This document shows positions 45,628 to 57,501 of a stretch of DNA of 64,000 nucleotides, piece by piece (positions within the stretch are counted from its first letter, which is position 1; the number at the start of each line of letters is the position of its first letter). The position numbers and the translations under genes are program-made. The stretch comes from Bipolaris cookei (taxonomy: Eukaryota; Ascomycota; Dothideomycetes; Pleosporales; Pleosporaceae), in contig NRSV01000038.1 in assembly GCA_002286855.1 (NCBI GenBank), positions 116,269-180,268 on the forward strand, in the 5' to 3' direction. The notes beneath the pieces were generated by a model. It saw only the letters and a program-made list of their open reading frames with translations, did not search any database and was not told the DNA's origin.

Positions 45628-46843
45628 TCCAGGTCTGTTCAAAACCACCAACTGTGCTTTCATGCCGGTCATGTTAGTAAGACAGGATACTGTATTAAGG
45701 GGTGGCATTTCTTCACCGCTTTTGTAATTGTTACGCAAAAAACCTTTTAATTACTTGAATTCATCAACATGTTATGTTGAATTGAATGTCTTTGAATGAA
45801 CAACCGTTCAGATCGTTCTACATAGCTCTACGAGTCAGCTGGCGCAAAGACACAGCAAGTCGATGCACTTACAATGTGCAGAGTGAAGAATCTTGCTCGA
45901 AGTGAATGCTAGGTCGCCACTGAAAGCAAGGTCCGTTGATGTATGACACCTTTTGAAAACGATTTTACTAGCTTTTGGCGGTGAGCAAGATCTTGTTCTC
46001 TCGACCCAAGTACCTGTGATGTTGAGATTGCAAGCCACGAGATGCCTCGGTTGAGAATTCACCCGGGCAACTATCAAACCTTTCGATATTTCATCAACTA
46101 TAATACCCAGCAGTAAAGAACTGCAATAGGCTACTCGTGTGCGAATCCCCCACGGCAAGACTCACAAAGCCTTGTATTTTTGGTATATTATCAGCGTGTA
46201 GCGAATGCTCAACTTAGGTCCAAGAGAAGGCACTGTTCATCTTCGTGACATAACGATCCATGGAACTTTCTATCCCACGCTCTTTACTTTCTAATGCTGT
46301 ATTCTCGCACTTTCTCGAATAGTCCTCCGCTCCTCCCTTGATCTTACGTCATTTTTTTTACTACTGTCGCCTAAACAGCGACTTAAAAGCATTGCTCCCT
46401 CGCTGCATCTCGGCTATTCTTTTACATCTCTACAACGCAGATCTTAACGTGAGCAGCACACCCACATACCATCTGGTCAACTATACATCTACGGCAAACC
46501 ATGAACAAGTCAATTCGACTGTGAAGAACGATCCCTATGGGCACGCGCGAGATTCTGTGAGTGTTTGCTGTATCACGAGGTTGTAGATCTGTGCTGATAT
46601 TAGAAATTCGAAGCTCCGAAATCGTTCATCGCATTATTGCCAGTACCACCATCAAGTTGTCATCCACAATCACAAAACCAGGCACTGGCGCACATTATCT
46701 CGACTAGCACTTCGGAGCCTATTTTTCATCATCGTTCGCATATTTTAATATTTTCACAACCCATCCAAGTCATCAGTACCAACCTTGGCTCTTCTCCTAT
46801 CTGTACCGAAGCTATCGCAGATTTCCTTCATTATTAAGGGTCG
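45628..46843. other. Region without a recognised gene
   Basis: 1.2 kb of mixed AT-rich sequence. A 107-codon minus frame (46158-45835) and two short plus frames show no motif. Probably decayed DNA. Confidence 0.4.
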
Positions 46844-47164
46844 GACAGTCAACTCGTCAACACCAGCCTTGATAGATTCAGTCTCACCGTTAATGACAGC
46901 ATGGACAAGCTTTAACAGCAGGAGTTGGAGATTCAAGTCATCCGCACCAGCCTCGATAAGCTCACTCTTACCGACAAAGACATCATAGGCAAGCTTCGAA
47001 AGTATCAGTCAGACATTCAAGGTATCAATGCCAAGCTTGATGTATCCACTCTTACCGCCAAATACAGAATGAACGACATTGATTCTGACATTCGAGTCAT
47101 CAACACCAAGCTTAAGGCTCTTCAAAAGTCGTCCGACCGTACACGTCCACGCGATGAGCTCTAG
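46844..47164 (+). pseudogene. Coiled-coil repeat remnant
   Basis: One frame from 46844 to 47164 encodes three to four imperfect repeats of about 25-28 residues (LVNTSLDRFSLTVND; VIRTSLDKLTLTDKD; GINAKLDVSTLTAKY; VINTKLKAL) with heptad-like spacing. A TAA at 46913-46915 interrupts it where CAA (Gln) fits, and another TAA lies just before. The first exon or start is not found. It is the tail of a coiled-coil protein, degenerate. Function unknown. Confidence 0.45.
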
Positions 47165-48238
47165 TTTTTAGGAGAGGACAATAACAACTAAGGTCTAATG
47201 ACTGAGGAATGGCGAGTATTTGAGCGGGTTATTCATCAGAGTAGTTTGTTATGGTACTGGTAGGTGTGATAGGCTAGAGCCTAGTTGGTGTGTTGTACCT
47301 CGATGGAATCTCGGCCTGCTCCTAAAATCCGGATGCCACCTAGAGCTCCGAGTCTCGCCGAGACTCGGTGCGCTCTGACCGACAACCGGAGCGACTAGGT
47401 CTTATCGACTCGATTGTGCAGGGGCAGCTAGCACTGTATATAGATAGCTACGTAGCTCAGAAGCTCAGTTCTCTATCGAATACAATCTTGTTACCAGGCA
47501 TCGGCAACCTTTGCGCAGCCTCTCACAGTAGGTCACCTATTGACAAGGCATAGCGCCTCGGCGGATATCTTGTAGTAGTACTTAGCCCAACTGCTTAGCA
47601 GCGCTACGAGATCTATCACTGTACTACTACTGTTTCGACTACCTGTATGTTTCTGCTGCTTTTCTTGGTTCTGGCATGGCGTCGTGTCAGTTGGTAGCTG
47701 CTCCTTCAATCTATATCGCGCAGTGCCTCTGCAGAAACAATAGCAATACAAGGTACAATCGAAAGGTCACGACGCATTCGAGGACTCTTTCGTGCCAGAG
47801 GCACAGCTCGGGTAGGACATTCTGGAGCCAGTCAACGCCTGGGAACAGCATTACGGCAATTTGTGACGGACGCATTCCCTAGCAAAGACTATCTCACGGC
47901 GTCTCTCTGAGGACAACATATCGGCGCCACCATGAGAGCGCAAGCCCATAAGCGGCAAATAGAAATTTCAAATTACGCCACAACACCAATTCTATCTGTT
48001 TCTGTGTCGAGGTGAAAGCAGTCACAAACAGACACTAGTCCCAAAACGGGATTCACCTACTTGATAATCAACTCACCCACAACAATATCTCTTCTCACCT
48101 CGCACACTCAATTCGCTTTACACCACAAGCACACTACTATATACAGTCTTGGTCAACACTTCTCACCTATACCACTCTTTCCTCTCCTTCCATCAACGCT
48201 TCTACCATTATCTCACTTCCTTCATCAACACGTTCAAC
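47165..48238. other. Decayed, repeat-like region
   Basis: About 1 kb with no gene. The segment 47440-47510 (TATATAGATAGCTACGTAGC, then a GTTCTCTATCGAATACAATC stretch) recalls the 3' part of a fungal LTR, but I found no partner LTR, primer-binding site or polyprotein. A 17-bp palindrome GAGTCTCGCCGAGACTC lies near 47350. The last 180 bp are CT-rich and may have been the promoter of the helicase gene. Confidence 0.35.
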
Positions 48239-50859
48239 ATGAACCCCAAGAAGGCAGTCACTGAGAACGACCCCGGCACTCGCCGCGCCAAGTTCAGCAG
48301 ATTTTTATGAATCGTGACAAAGCGGAAACTTTTTAGCAGGTGAACCGTTTCAAACACCTGGCTCAACACAACCCGCTCAACGAATTCTTAGTCGAGCCGC
48401 AGTACCCAACCGTGAGCCACGCCAACACCAAAGACACCGAGTTATTGCCCAAGTTTAGTGCACTCCCTCAAACCATCTTCGACTCATGGCAGTCTCTCTC
48501 ACAGCAAGTCTCAATTAGCGCACTGATTGAGCAACGTTTCTTCATGGCCAGCCAACAGTACAGCGCCAAGGCTGCGATCATCCCTGTCCCCGCTACATAC
48601 AAGGAGGATGCAAAGGTCTACTTGACATATAATCTCCAAGCTTTAATCCCATTCGAACCAAATAAGCCACGCATCATGCTGGGAGACAGCGCCCGAGTCG
48701 ACTTCGCTCCCGTGGACGACGACCAAACCGCCGCCGAAGTTACATGGCGCGGTCGTGTCACGGATCCTACTCAAGCTACCGCAACGGGAATGACCAACAT
48801 CGTCGTCGAGCGCCCATGGAAGGACAACAGCCTGGCGGAAACAAAGGAATATGCCAAACTCACGATGGCGGAACTGTCCAAGATGTCATCACCGCAGATC
48901 ATTGTATGGACTCAGAACAACTACAAGAATATGATCAAGCTATACACTGAGAACAACGACAAGGACTGTAAGCGTATCATGAATAACATCAGAGTCATGG
49001 AGGTTCCTCAGGCGAAGTTGTACAGGTACGTGGAGAAGGAGCAACACCTGAGCGCAGTCCGCGATACTCTCCTTTGCACAGACCACACGTTATCTGAGGC
49101 TGGGTATCTCTACAAAGGCATCAGCAAGGGAAATCAAGACGTCGCAATGGACTATATCATGAAGTTCTTCCGCAAAAATCAACGCGAAAAATATTGAAAC
49201 TAACATAGCAACGGCATCTTCGACAAAATCATTTGGCTCACCGATATATCTGGCTCCGGCAAGACCTATCTGGCGGTCGCGACGGTGCTCCCATATCTTG
49301 GTGATGTCGAGGTCGAGAATGCAGTCATCAGCATGTTGCACCACGAGATGCGAGAGCATTTCCAGGAAAAGGAGGACGTGAAGGCCAACAAGAAGGCAGA
49401 GCTTCACAAGCCCGCCGACCAAGATGACACTACCGCACAAGCTGATGGGGCCACCCCCGAGCGCCCACCTTCCCTTGAGCCAGAAAAGTTAGGCCATAAC
49501 ACCAGAGAGGTCGGACGCATCACGAACATGGCGATGCAAAACGATGCCGCCGATGAGCAATACCTATTGATGTCAGCCATGACACACCAGTTCGCCGCGG
49601 ACATGGAGATCGGTCAACCATTGGCGCTCCGCCTACACAGTAAGGTAACAGAGCTTAGCGCAATACAAGCCATGGTGCACCCTTCATACCACCCCAATGT
49701 CATCGTCACCGAGGAATTGCCGCACAGCTTTTTCAACTCCTACTTCGAGGCATACCGTGGCAGCAGCCCAGGCATCTCCGACCGACGACTCAAGCATATC
49801 GACGGCTCAGCAGCGCAATAAATCTTTGAGCTCGCGCGCTTCCCTGGCTTTTATGCGTCACCAGAACTGCTCGCCACCTTCTGTAAAGAAGAGCTTGATG
49901 AGCTTGCCGCAAAGCTAAGCCCAATCATCATCGCACATCAGACCTTTATTACCAGTGCAGATGACATGACGAAGGAAATCAAGAACCAGATCGCCCAGGC
50001 CGCGAAGATAGGCTTAGAAGCACTCATCGAACATGCAGGCGTCATCTGCACTACGGTATCAGTCCGCACCCAGCAATCGTTCAACATGGTACGACGCGTA
50101 CACGCCGTCATCCTGGAGGAAGCCGGTAGGGCAAACGACTCCGAGACGATGGGCACACTCGCGCACTACTGGAGTGCTAAATTCATTATGATCATGGTTG
50201 GGACGAACTAGCTTTGGCCCATGACATTCGGCAACAAAAAGCAGAACCCATTCCACAAGTTGCTCGAGATGTCCACTATCGGCTGGGTCAAGTCCTCGAG
50301 TGGCAATGTTAGCCAGCTCGAAGCCTCACCTAGGCACCACAACCAAGCGTTGTTTGACCTATGTGCAGAGGTCAATACCATGCTACGGATGCAGGCCATC
50401 GACGGCATCTTCAATGCTGAACTCTCCCGACAATATGCGGACATCAAAAGGAAGGTATGGCTCATCGACAGCAACCTCATCTACCTCAACATTGAGCAGG
50501 TGACCCCTCAGTAAGATGCAAATCGATCGACGTACTGCCTCGCGACTGCCGCTGTCGCCCTCAAGGACGCAGTTGAACGCATGGAACATATCGAAGGCAA
50601 AGACCATGTCATCATCGCCCCATAGAACGCACAAGTCATAGTCTATAGTCGTGGTTGGGACCACACGGCATACCTTGCACGCGCCCGCCGACACGTCGAC
50701 CTCGCGCGAAAGCTCGTTGACATTGAGATTACCGCAATCGACTCGTTTATGGGCAAAGACCAAAACTCAGTTACCGTCGACACCGCCGGAGTGATTGGAC
50801 ATCTTTTCGAGAATGGTCGTACGATGGTTGCCATCACTCGTGCCTGCACCTCATGTTAA
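48239..50859 (+). pseudogene. UPF1-like SF1 helicase pseudogene with RIP-type stops
   Basis: The ATG at 48239 opens about 24 codons; from 48307 a second frame continues in one phase to 50859, interrupted at 48334 (TAG), 49195 (TGA), 49201 (TAA), 49819 (TAA), 50209 (TAG), 50512 (TAA) and 50623 (TAG). Motifs in order: P-loop SGSGKTYLAVATVLP (motif I), VILEEAGRA (motif II), VGTN, stop, LWPMTFG (motif III, where the lost codon is the conserved Gln), and a C-terminal IDSFMGKDQNSVTV with MVAITRACTS (motifs V-VI). This is the UPF1/NFX1 branch of superfamily 1. Six of the seven stops become Gln by one T-to-C reversal. The frame is otherwise intact. It must once have been repeated if RIP caused this. 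Confidence 0.78.
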
Positions 50860-51796
50860 TTCATCGGGCCTACACTTGAATTCACCGCCCCAAATCACTG
50901 AGTCCAGGAGACCCACCCTTTGATAAAAGCAATCTGAATGATAGACAAGAAGAAACATATCAAAACCCTTAGTCACAATGAGGTTCAGTCATTCGAACAA
51001 TACCAGACAGCGATGAAGGTTCATGGGACTCGGCACTAACGAAGACCCTCACGTCTACAAGTGAGAGGATGCCGATGCTGAAGACGTTGGCTGGAATCAA
51101 ATGAAGACAACGCATCGGGTGTTCACTTTACACCTATTTATCAGGAGAGGATGTAGATAAATAGGGTCTAGAGACTGGGTGAAGAGTAGCTTATTATTGT
51201 TGTGAGGAAACGACTATGTCGGTCACTGATAGTGGCTGCCTATCCAAATATGGACTAGTGCGTATATAGCCGGTGTCAGCCGCCCAAAACTAATAGATCA
51301 CTTTAACACTCCACTTTTCTCGATTATAGCGTTATTCATCAGGACCCTTTACAGGCTACCTAGTGCGATCCTATGGTAGTCGCTTGATCTACTTGATCTT
51401 TCCCTGAGTTGTGCACTATTACCCCCCAAGCACCGCCATCCGCACTAGACCTGATTTGGAAAACATGATGGCCAAGACATAAGGCCCTAGCAGTAGTGTC
51501 AGGGTAATGGGTTGGCAAAATGCAGTGATATTACTAGATCCGGAAGAGAATCTACAGGAGAATGACACAGCCTTGATGCAGTGCAGAGCTGAACATAGTG
51601 ACTTGCTTGTTGCAATCCATTTGCTGTTCTGGTGTATGGCTGGGGCCAAGATGCAGCTTATTGCCTCACTGTGGAGCCATTTCAGTTTGCTCTTTTGGAA
51701 AGCGTAAAAATGTATAAGAAGATGGAGTAATTTCTTGGGTTGTTCCATCATCTACCATAATAACTTCTTTCGCACTTTTCAAAAACCAAATACATC
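50860..51796. other. Decayed tail and promoter region, no gene recognised
   Basis: The helicase frame may continue past 50859 (FIGPTLEFTAPNH) for a short way. Farther on, frames at 51419-51751 (minus, 110 codons) and 51507-51707 (plus) overlap each other and have no motif I recognise. The last 60 bp lead into the peptidase gene. Confidence 0.4.
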
Positions 51797-53656
51797 ATGA
51801 AAGCGTACACACCGTATGTAGCAGCAATTGCTACCATTTTGCCCCTGGGCCTCAGCTCCCCTTTAAATGGAAGAGGGAATACCAGTATGATTTATGATTT
51901 CTCTGAAGTAGGTCTCATCTGCTAGTGTCGAAATGAATGGAGACTAACACGTACACAGTTGACCGCGAGCCCATCGCTTGCTTGGTCTCCATGTTACAAC
52001 AATTTGTATGAGCATCCCAATCTTTCAATAAGAACAAAGACCAATTAACATTTTCAGTACTTGTGCCTTGCTAGAAGTACCACGCGACTACACCAACAAA
52101 ACCGCCGGCACCCTCAACATCGCCATCATCAAGAAACCCGGCCCAACACCCAACGCGCAAGAAGTCCTCGTCAACCCCGGCGGCCCCGGCGGCTCATCCG
52201 TCAGCATGATTCTCTCCAGCTCCGCCTCAATAGAAGCCAAAATCGGGACCGAATACTCCCTCGTAGGCATCGATCCCCGCGGCATAAACAACAGCGAACC
52301 ATCCAGCGACTGTTTCCCGGGCTACCCCTTCCAAACCCGCAACGCCATTCTCACAGAATCTCTAGGTCTTGCAGACATAACTTCTGAAGCAGCGCTAAAG
52401 ATCCAACACCAATCTCTCCTCGCATACGGAAAATGGTGCTCAGACATCTACACCGTAAACGGCACCGCACACTACGCCAGCACCGTCGCCACAGCACAAG
52501 ACATGCTACACTACATCCAGCTCCGCGCCGGCGACACAGGAAAACCCGTCGATAAAGCAAAACTATGGTACTACGGCATAAGTTATGGCTCCATCCTCGG
52601 TCCCACATTCGCCAGTCTCTACCCCGACCGCGTAGGCCGCATGATAATCGACGGCGTACTCGACCTGGAAGATTACTACGACGGCGGCTGGGAAACCGCC
52701 ATAGACGACAGCGACGCCGCCGCCGGATACTTCTTCCAGCAATGTTTCGATGCGGGTCCCGCACTCTGTTTGTTCCATCAAAACGCCTCGTCTCCACGAG
52801 CCGTCCAAGCGCGTTACGAGGCCCTACTTGAAGATCTCAAACAGCGCCCTTTTGCCGTTGCGCAAGCAATTCCGGATCTGGGGAATCCACTGACGATCCC
52901 GGGAGCATTGCCGCCTACACCGTACGTGTTGCAGTGGACAGACATCACGAGCCAGGTTTTCGCCACGCTGTATTATCTCAACCCGGAGTTTGTGATACTG
53001 ATGGATTATTTGCTTGTTGCGCTGCAGAAGAGAGATGTAGCGATTCTATCTAGTATTACGCTCAAGAGCCAGATCAGCAGTTTTAGTCCAGGTTACGATG
53101 GGCGTATGGGTCGCGCGCTGGTGGTGTGCTTGGATTCGGATGGGAGGTCGAATTATACGGAGTTTGAAGAGTACAAGAGGTTTGTTGAGGGAATGCATGC
53201 GAAGAGTAGGTATGGGGGATTGCATGTTGCGGCGCTGAGTGGACCGGTGTGCAGCCAGATGCGTTTGAGGTCGCCTGAGAGCCAGCGGTTTGATGGTGTG
53301 CCGAGGGTGAATGGGACGCATACGCCTATCTTGTTTGTGTCGTCGGTTGCGGATCCTGTTACGCCTTTGTCGGCGGCAAGGAAAATGAACGGCTTGTTTC
53401 CTGGTTCGGGACTCCTGGTGTTTGATAATGTTGGTGTAAGTTCTCCTTCACTTGATTTTGTTTTTGGATACTGACTGACTGGTCTTCACAGCATACTGCA
53501 CACTTCCAGACGGTCACGTGTGTCTCTGAACACGAAAAGCGATATATGCGTGACGGAGCCCTTCCACCTGCGAATACGATATGCGAGGTTGACGAGCCCA
53601 ACCCATGGATTGCTCTTGCAAAGCTATCCAATACCACTGGAGCTGCACCATCATGA
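51797..53656 (+). CDS. Secreted S33 peptidase (tripeptidyl aminopeptidase-like)
   Basis: Exons 51797-51907, 51959-52005, 52058-53435 and 53492-53656 give 566 residues. A signal peptide spans about the first 20 residues (YVAAIATILPLGLSS). It is an alpha/beta hydrolase of peptidase family S33 that removes N-terminal peptides: oxyanion motif VNPGGPGGSSVS, nucleophile Ser about residue 228 in YYGISYGS, Asp in SVADPVTP, and His in GHTAHFQTV, which is only restored by the last intron. The C-terminal TAP-like domain with conserved Cys follows. Several N-glycosylation sequons are present, in line with secretion. It is adjacent to decayed DNA on its left. Confidence 0.87.
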
Positions 53657-53915
53657 ACTTAGTCCTATATCCATGATAAGAGTGCTCCTATTATTGCTGC
53701 TGATCAATCGAAAGGTTACATCAGATGCAAGAGATAGACAACTTGCATCTAACGAGCAGGATTTAGATGGAGTTATATATAAGGATAACACATGACTGTG
53801 TTCTTTGACACATGTCCCGACATCACCCATCTCACCTTTCGGCATCAATCGATATTGTGTGCTTACACGTTCCATAATCGATGCCATATTGACTCCAGGG
53901 GTAAAGACGGTTTTC
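53657..53915. other. Convergent 3' flanks
   Basis: 259 bp between the peptidase and the convergent ThDP enzyme; no gene. Confidence 0.5.
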
Positions 53916-55846
53916 TTAACCCAGACGACCCTTGCCACCTCCATACTTTCCTTCTGATCCCTCAAGATGAGCATCCAATACGGCCGAAGTACCACTCAAC
54001 ACCGACTTGATAGCTTCCGGAAGAAGCTTGCCCAGCTCGTCGGCCGTACTCGCGTGCGCAGCCCATATCTCGCCACCACTCGCCGCCTTTGCGATACCAG
54101 AGTAATCTGGTGTGGGCGCAAAGCTAATGTTGAGTTCTTCATTGCTAACTTTGGAGCCTTCGCCGTCCGGGTGGACGAGCAGCATGGAACGGCGTGGGGC
54201 GTTCCAGCCCTTGTTGTTGAGCACAATGGTGAGAATAGGAATCTTGTAGCGCTGAGAGATCCAGTAGACAGAACCAGGCACAGAGAAGAGATATGTGCCG
54301 TCGCCAACAATCTGGCATACAAACTGTTTCTTGCCTTCATAGTCAGTCGCGAGCTTGATACCCAGAGCACCACCGCCAGACCATCCAAGACCTCCACCGC
54401 CACAGTTTATCCATGATCCGGGCAACGTCGCTTGTATTTGGTCCGCGACAAAGCCGGTCTGAGTGACGGCCTCAATTGCCCAAATGGTATCTTCTGGGCA
54501 CTGCTTCTTCAACTGGGAGCAAAGGTAAGATGTGCCATAATGGCCCTTGTCGTCGACCTTGGCTTCGCTAGCGATGCTTTCGAGTTTCTTCTTGTATGAC
54601 TCTTGCAGGGCCGACCATCGCTGATCAAAGAGCTGACTGGTGAGTTGTTCTTTGAGAGTCGACTCTAGATACTCATTCAACTGGCTCAGCGACGTGTACG
54701 AATCGGCTTGATAGCGTTGGATAGCGTTAAGATAAAAGACGGGCATCTGCTGCTTGAGCGGATCAACGTCGACATGGAAGATCTTCGCATCGTCTTTAGG
54801 GTGGCATTGTGTGTTGATCCATGGTACATCGCAGTCGAGGACTAGAATGACATCGGCTGTTCTGATGGCCGGATCGTTACCGTATCGCAAACCTAGCCAC
54901 GCCGGGTGGTTTGCTGGGAAACACATGTCACTGCCTCCTGTATCCAACACACGGATGCCTTTGACATTGTCTGCCAGCCGAACGAGCTCCTTCACTGCTT
55001 CATGGTTTCTGCCAGAGTAGCCAGTCACGATAAGAGGTTCCTGGGCCTTGACCAGAGCTTCAGCGATTGCCTTGACGCCTTTGGGAGGAAGTGCAGCTGG
55101 CTCGACGGGTGCCCAGTAATCCTTTTGCAGTTTGTATGGGGTCAGATCCTCTTCCATAGGTTCACGCGCACCGTAGAGGTAGACTGGGCCCTTTGGATCG
55201 CTCATGGCAAATGAAAAGGCGCGGTTGACCATTTGCTATGCAGTTGTTAGCGCTTCCTCATCACATGTCGCCGTCTAGCACACCTTGACATTTTTGCCAG
55301 ACTTGATCTCGCCCGTATATCTGCAGTATTGCTCGACAATCTGTTTCTGGTCTGGCACATCCTGTATCCAGTGAATGTACTCCGTTCTGCTCCCACGCAT
55401 CTCGCCCTCAATGGTAAAGGGGGACAGGCCGGCAAAGATGAGAACAGGTGCGCGTCCACATGAGGCATTGTGCACGGCAGCTCCAAGACCTTGTGTTCCA
55501 ACATCGACATGGACAATGACACATTGGGGCTTGCCCGTCAACCTAGCATATCCATCGGCCATGGACAGAGCAACCATCTAGCCATATCAGTCATTGTGTA
55601 ACCTTGGCCGCATGTGAGCTGCTTACCTCATTTGGACACGTGATAATCTTGGGAAATTGACTCTTTGCCTCATTCTGGCCTTTGACAATGGCCTCGATAA
55701 TCGAAGGATGATCCGATCCGAGGTTGACAAAGACATGGCTGACGCCATATTCCCAAAGGGCCTCAAAAAAGGCAAAAGAAGCAGTGTATCTAGGGGAGGT
55801 TAGAGAGCGCTTCATCCAGCACCGAAGTAATTTATACTTACACCAT
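53916..55846 (-). CDS. ThDP-dependent enzyme of the acetolactate synthase/benzoylformate decarboxylase group
   Basis: Exons 55846-55842, 55789-55627, 55577-55284 and 55235-53916 join to 593 residues. The first coding exon is only ATGGT; the intron of 52 nt after it gives MVYTASFAFFEALWEYG, the standard start of the Pyr domain. The cofactor-activating Glu is residue 56 (CPNE, MVALSMADGYAR). The ThDP/Mg2+ motif GDG...NN is in VGDGTYLFSVPGS...VLNNKGWN. The middle domain has the expected fold signs (VTGYSGRNHEAVKEL, VDVDPLKQQ). It could act on a 2-oxo acid; the specific substrate is not clear, and fungi carry several such paralogues. No mitochondrial presequence is seen, so it is not the biosynthetic Ilv2. 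Confidence 0.85.
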
Positions 55847-56432
55847 GGTGTATGATAATTTTCTAGAGAAAGTTGGAGGGGTACTGTATCCCCGCGACGG
55901 TCATGTTAAGCAACGGCCGATTGCCCCACAAGCGCGGGGAAGCTGCGATCGCGGCAATGGTTGTCGGGTGATATTAGTCGTCAGCCCGGGGATTTTTCAT
56001 CGAAAGGCGATGCTGTCTCAACCTCTTATCTTCAACAAGGCGCTTTATGTGTGAACCAGAAGGACCATCTTCACCCCAAGCGCACCTCACTTGCGCCGAG
56101 CGTTGCTACGTAGTACTATCCGTGCTGCGGGGCGGCACGCTTCCGCTCTTCGGAACACCTCCTTACATGACCAACACGCTCACAGAACTACGACACTACG
56201 AATGCCGATCAAAGCCACACAACACCGTCTCAGAGATTCATAGACTCTCGCGTTTCGTAACATGGCTGAGTATGATTCTGCGCGAGTGTCATGTTGCGCA
56301 AATGTCCAAACGAAACCCGTTTCAAACTCTATGTACATGTATTTGTATGCCATCACGGTAAGCCTCTAAAAGCTCAAAACACCCATTGCTTGATTCTTCG
56401 CACTCAATTTTTCAATTTCCTCCAAAATTACA
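55847..56432. other. Divergent promoter region
   Basis: 586 bp between the ThDP enzyme and SET gene starts. No gene is recognised. Confidence 0.45.
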
Positions 56433-57470
56433 ATGTTCGGCAAATCGACCTTTGTTGTTATCTTTTTTCCATTCTCCGTACTTGCCTATAGTGCAACATG
56501 CTCGAACCACCACACACCCAACCATATTCTTCGTCCTATTTGTAGAGGGCCTCCAGACGTCTATGTAGTCGAGCCCACGAATGGCAAAGGCTTGGGTGTC
56601 TTCGCCATGCGCGATCTTGACATCGGTGACATTGTCATGCGCGAATCGCCCGTCATTAGGATCAGCCGGTCTAAACTCACAAAGGGAAAGGAGAATCCCA
56701 TAGCTGCTGTTTCAAAATTAGTCAACGACGAATTCAGAATGCTTTCGCCCAGCGCACAAGAGCAGGTCTTGGCACTATCTTATTATGCCAACGGTACGGT
56801 GAGCACGCAGTTAGAGACACTGGGGACCATATTCCGCACAAACGCGTACAACACCGGCGACAAATTCAGCTTGTTCCCCAGAATCGCGCGTATCAACCAT
56901 TCATGTCGGCCAAACACGAGCTACTACTGGAGTGAGAAGCTCAATAAGCACATCGTCTATGCTAGCCGGAAGATCAAGGCTGGAGAAGAGTTTTCTGTCT
57001 CTTACATTTCGCTTTTGCTTGCTCAAGAGGACCGACAGAAGCTGCTCGATCAATATGGCTTCAAATGTCAGTGCGAGGCATGTGCTCAGAAGCGTGCAGC
57101 GAGCGAGGCCAGCGACAACCGTCGCGTCACTATCAAAAACGCTTTTGATAGGTTTGATGACCAGTTACTTCTCGATCCTCCAAAGACCAAGGCCGAAGTA
57201 GAACATGCTCGCAGGAGTGCTGAAGTGAGCGTTCAACTTGCCCAGCTTGTACAAGCAGAGGGCCTTGCCGACTACTATGCGAGAGCTTACCGGATCGTTG
57301 CCCTCAGCTTTGCCAAATTGGAGAACTGGCAATCTGCCACGGATTGGGCGAACAAGGCGTACAAACTACGACATATGGAGGATCCGGAGTCGCCGTATAC
57401 AATGGAAATGTACGAGTTGACGTCCAGGTACATCTCGAAATGGCAGACCCAGCTCACGGGCCGGTCCTGA
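56433..57470 (+). CDS. SET-domain protein with apparent signal peptide
   Basis: 345 codons, no intron. The N-terminus is FVVIFFPFSVLAYSATC, a convincing signal or anchor sequence. The SET domain follows: GKGLGVFAMRDLDIGD, then the key RINHSCRPNTSYYW (about residues 152-165) and EEFSVSYISLL, and a post-SET-like Cys pair CQCEAC. The C-terminal third is helical. The family methylates Lys in proteins; a secretory start is unusual for it, though similar secreted fungal SET proteins exist. Another reading is that the first 40 codons belong to an unrecognised 5' exon or intron. The pogo-type element begins only 32 bp after the stop. Confidence 0.78.
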   Translation: MFGKSTFVVIFFPFSVLAYSATCSNHHTPNHILRPICRGPPDVYVVEPTNGKGLGVFAMRDLDIGDIVMRESPVIRISRSKLTKGKENPIAAVSKLVNDEFRMLSPSAQEQVLALSYYANGTVSTQLETLGTIFRTNAYNTGDKFSLFPRIARINHSCRPNTSYYWSEKLNKHIVYASRKIKAGEEFSVSYISLLLAQEDRQKLLDQYGFKCQCEACAQKRAASEASDNRRVTIKNAFDRFDDQLLLDPPKTKAEVEHARRSAEVSVQLAQLVQAEGLADYYARAYRIVALSFAKLENWQSATDWANKAYKLRHMEDPESPYTMEMYELTSRYISKWQTQLTGRS

Positions 57471-57501
57471 ACTCGATGTATTTTTTTAGTTCAGCATTAT
57501 A

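Noticed and set aside
47440..47520. Possible LTR fragment
   Set aside because: Only a resemblance of the AT-rich end; no second LTR, primer-binding site or polyprotein nearby, so it is mentioned but not called.
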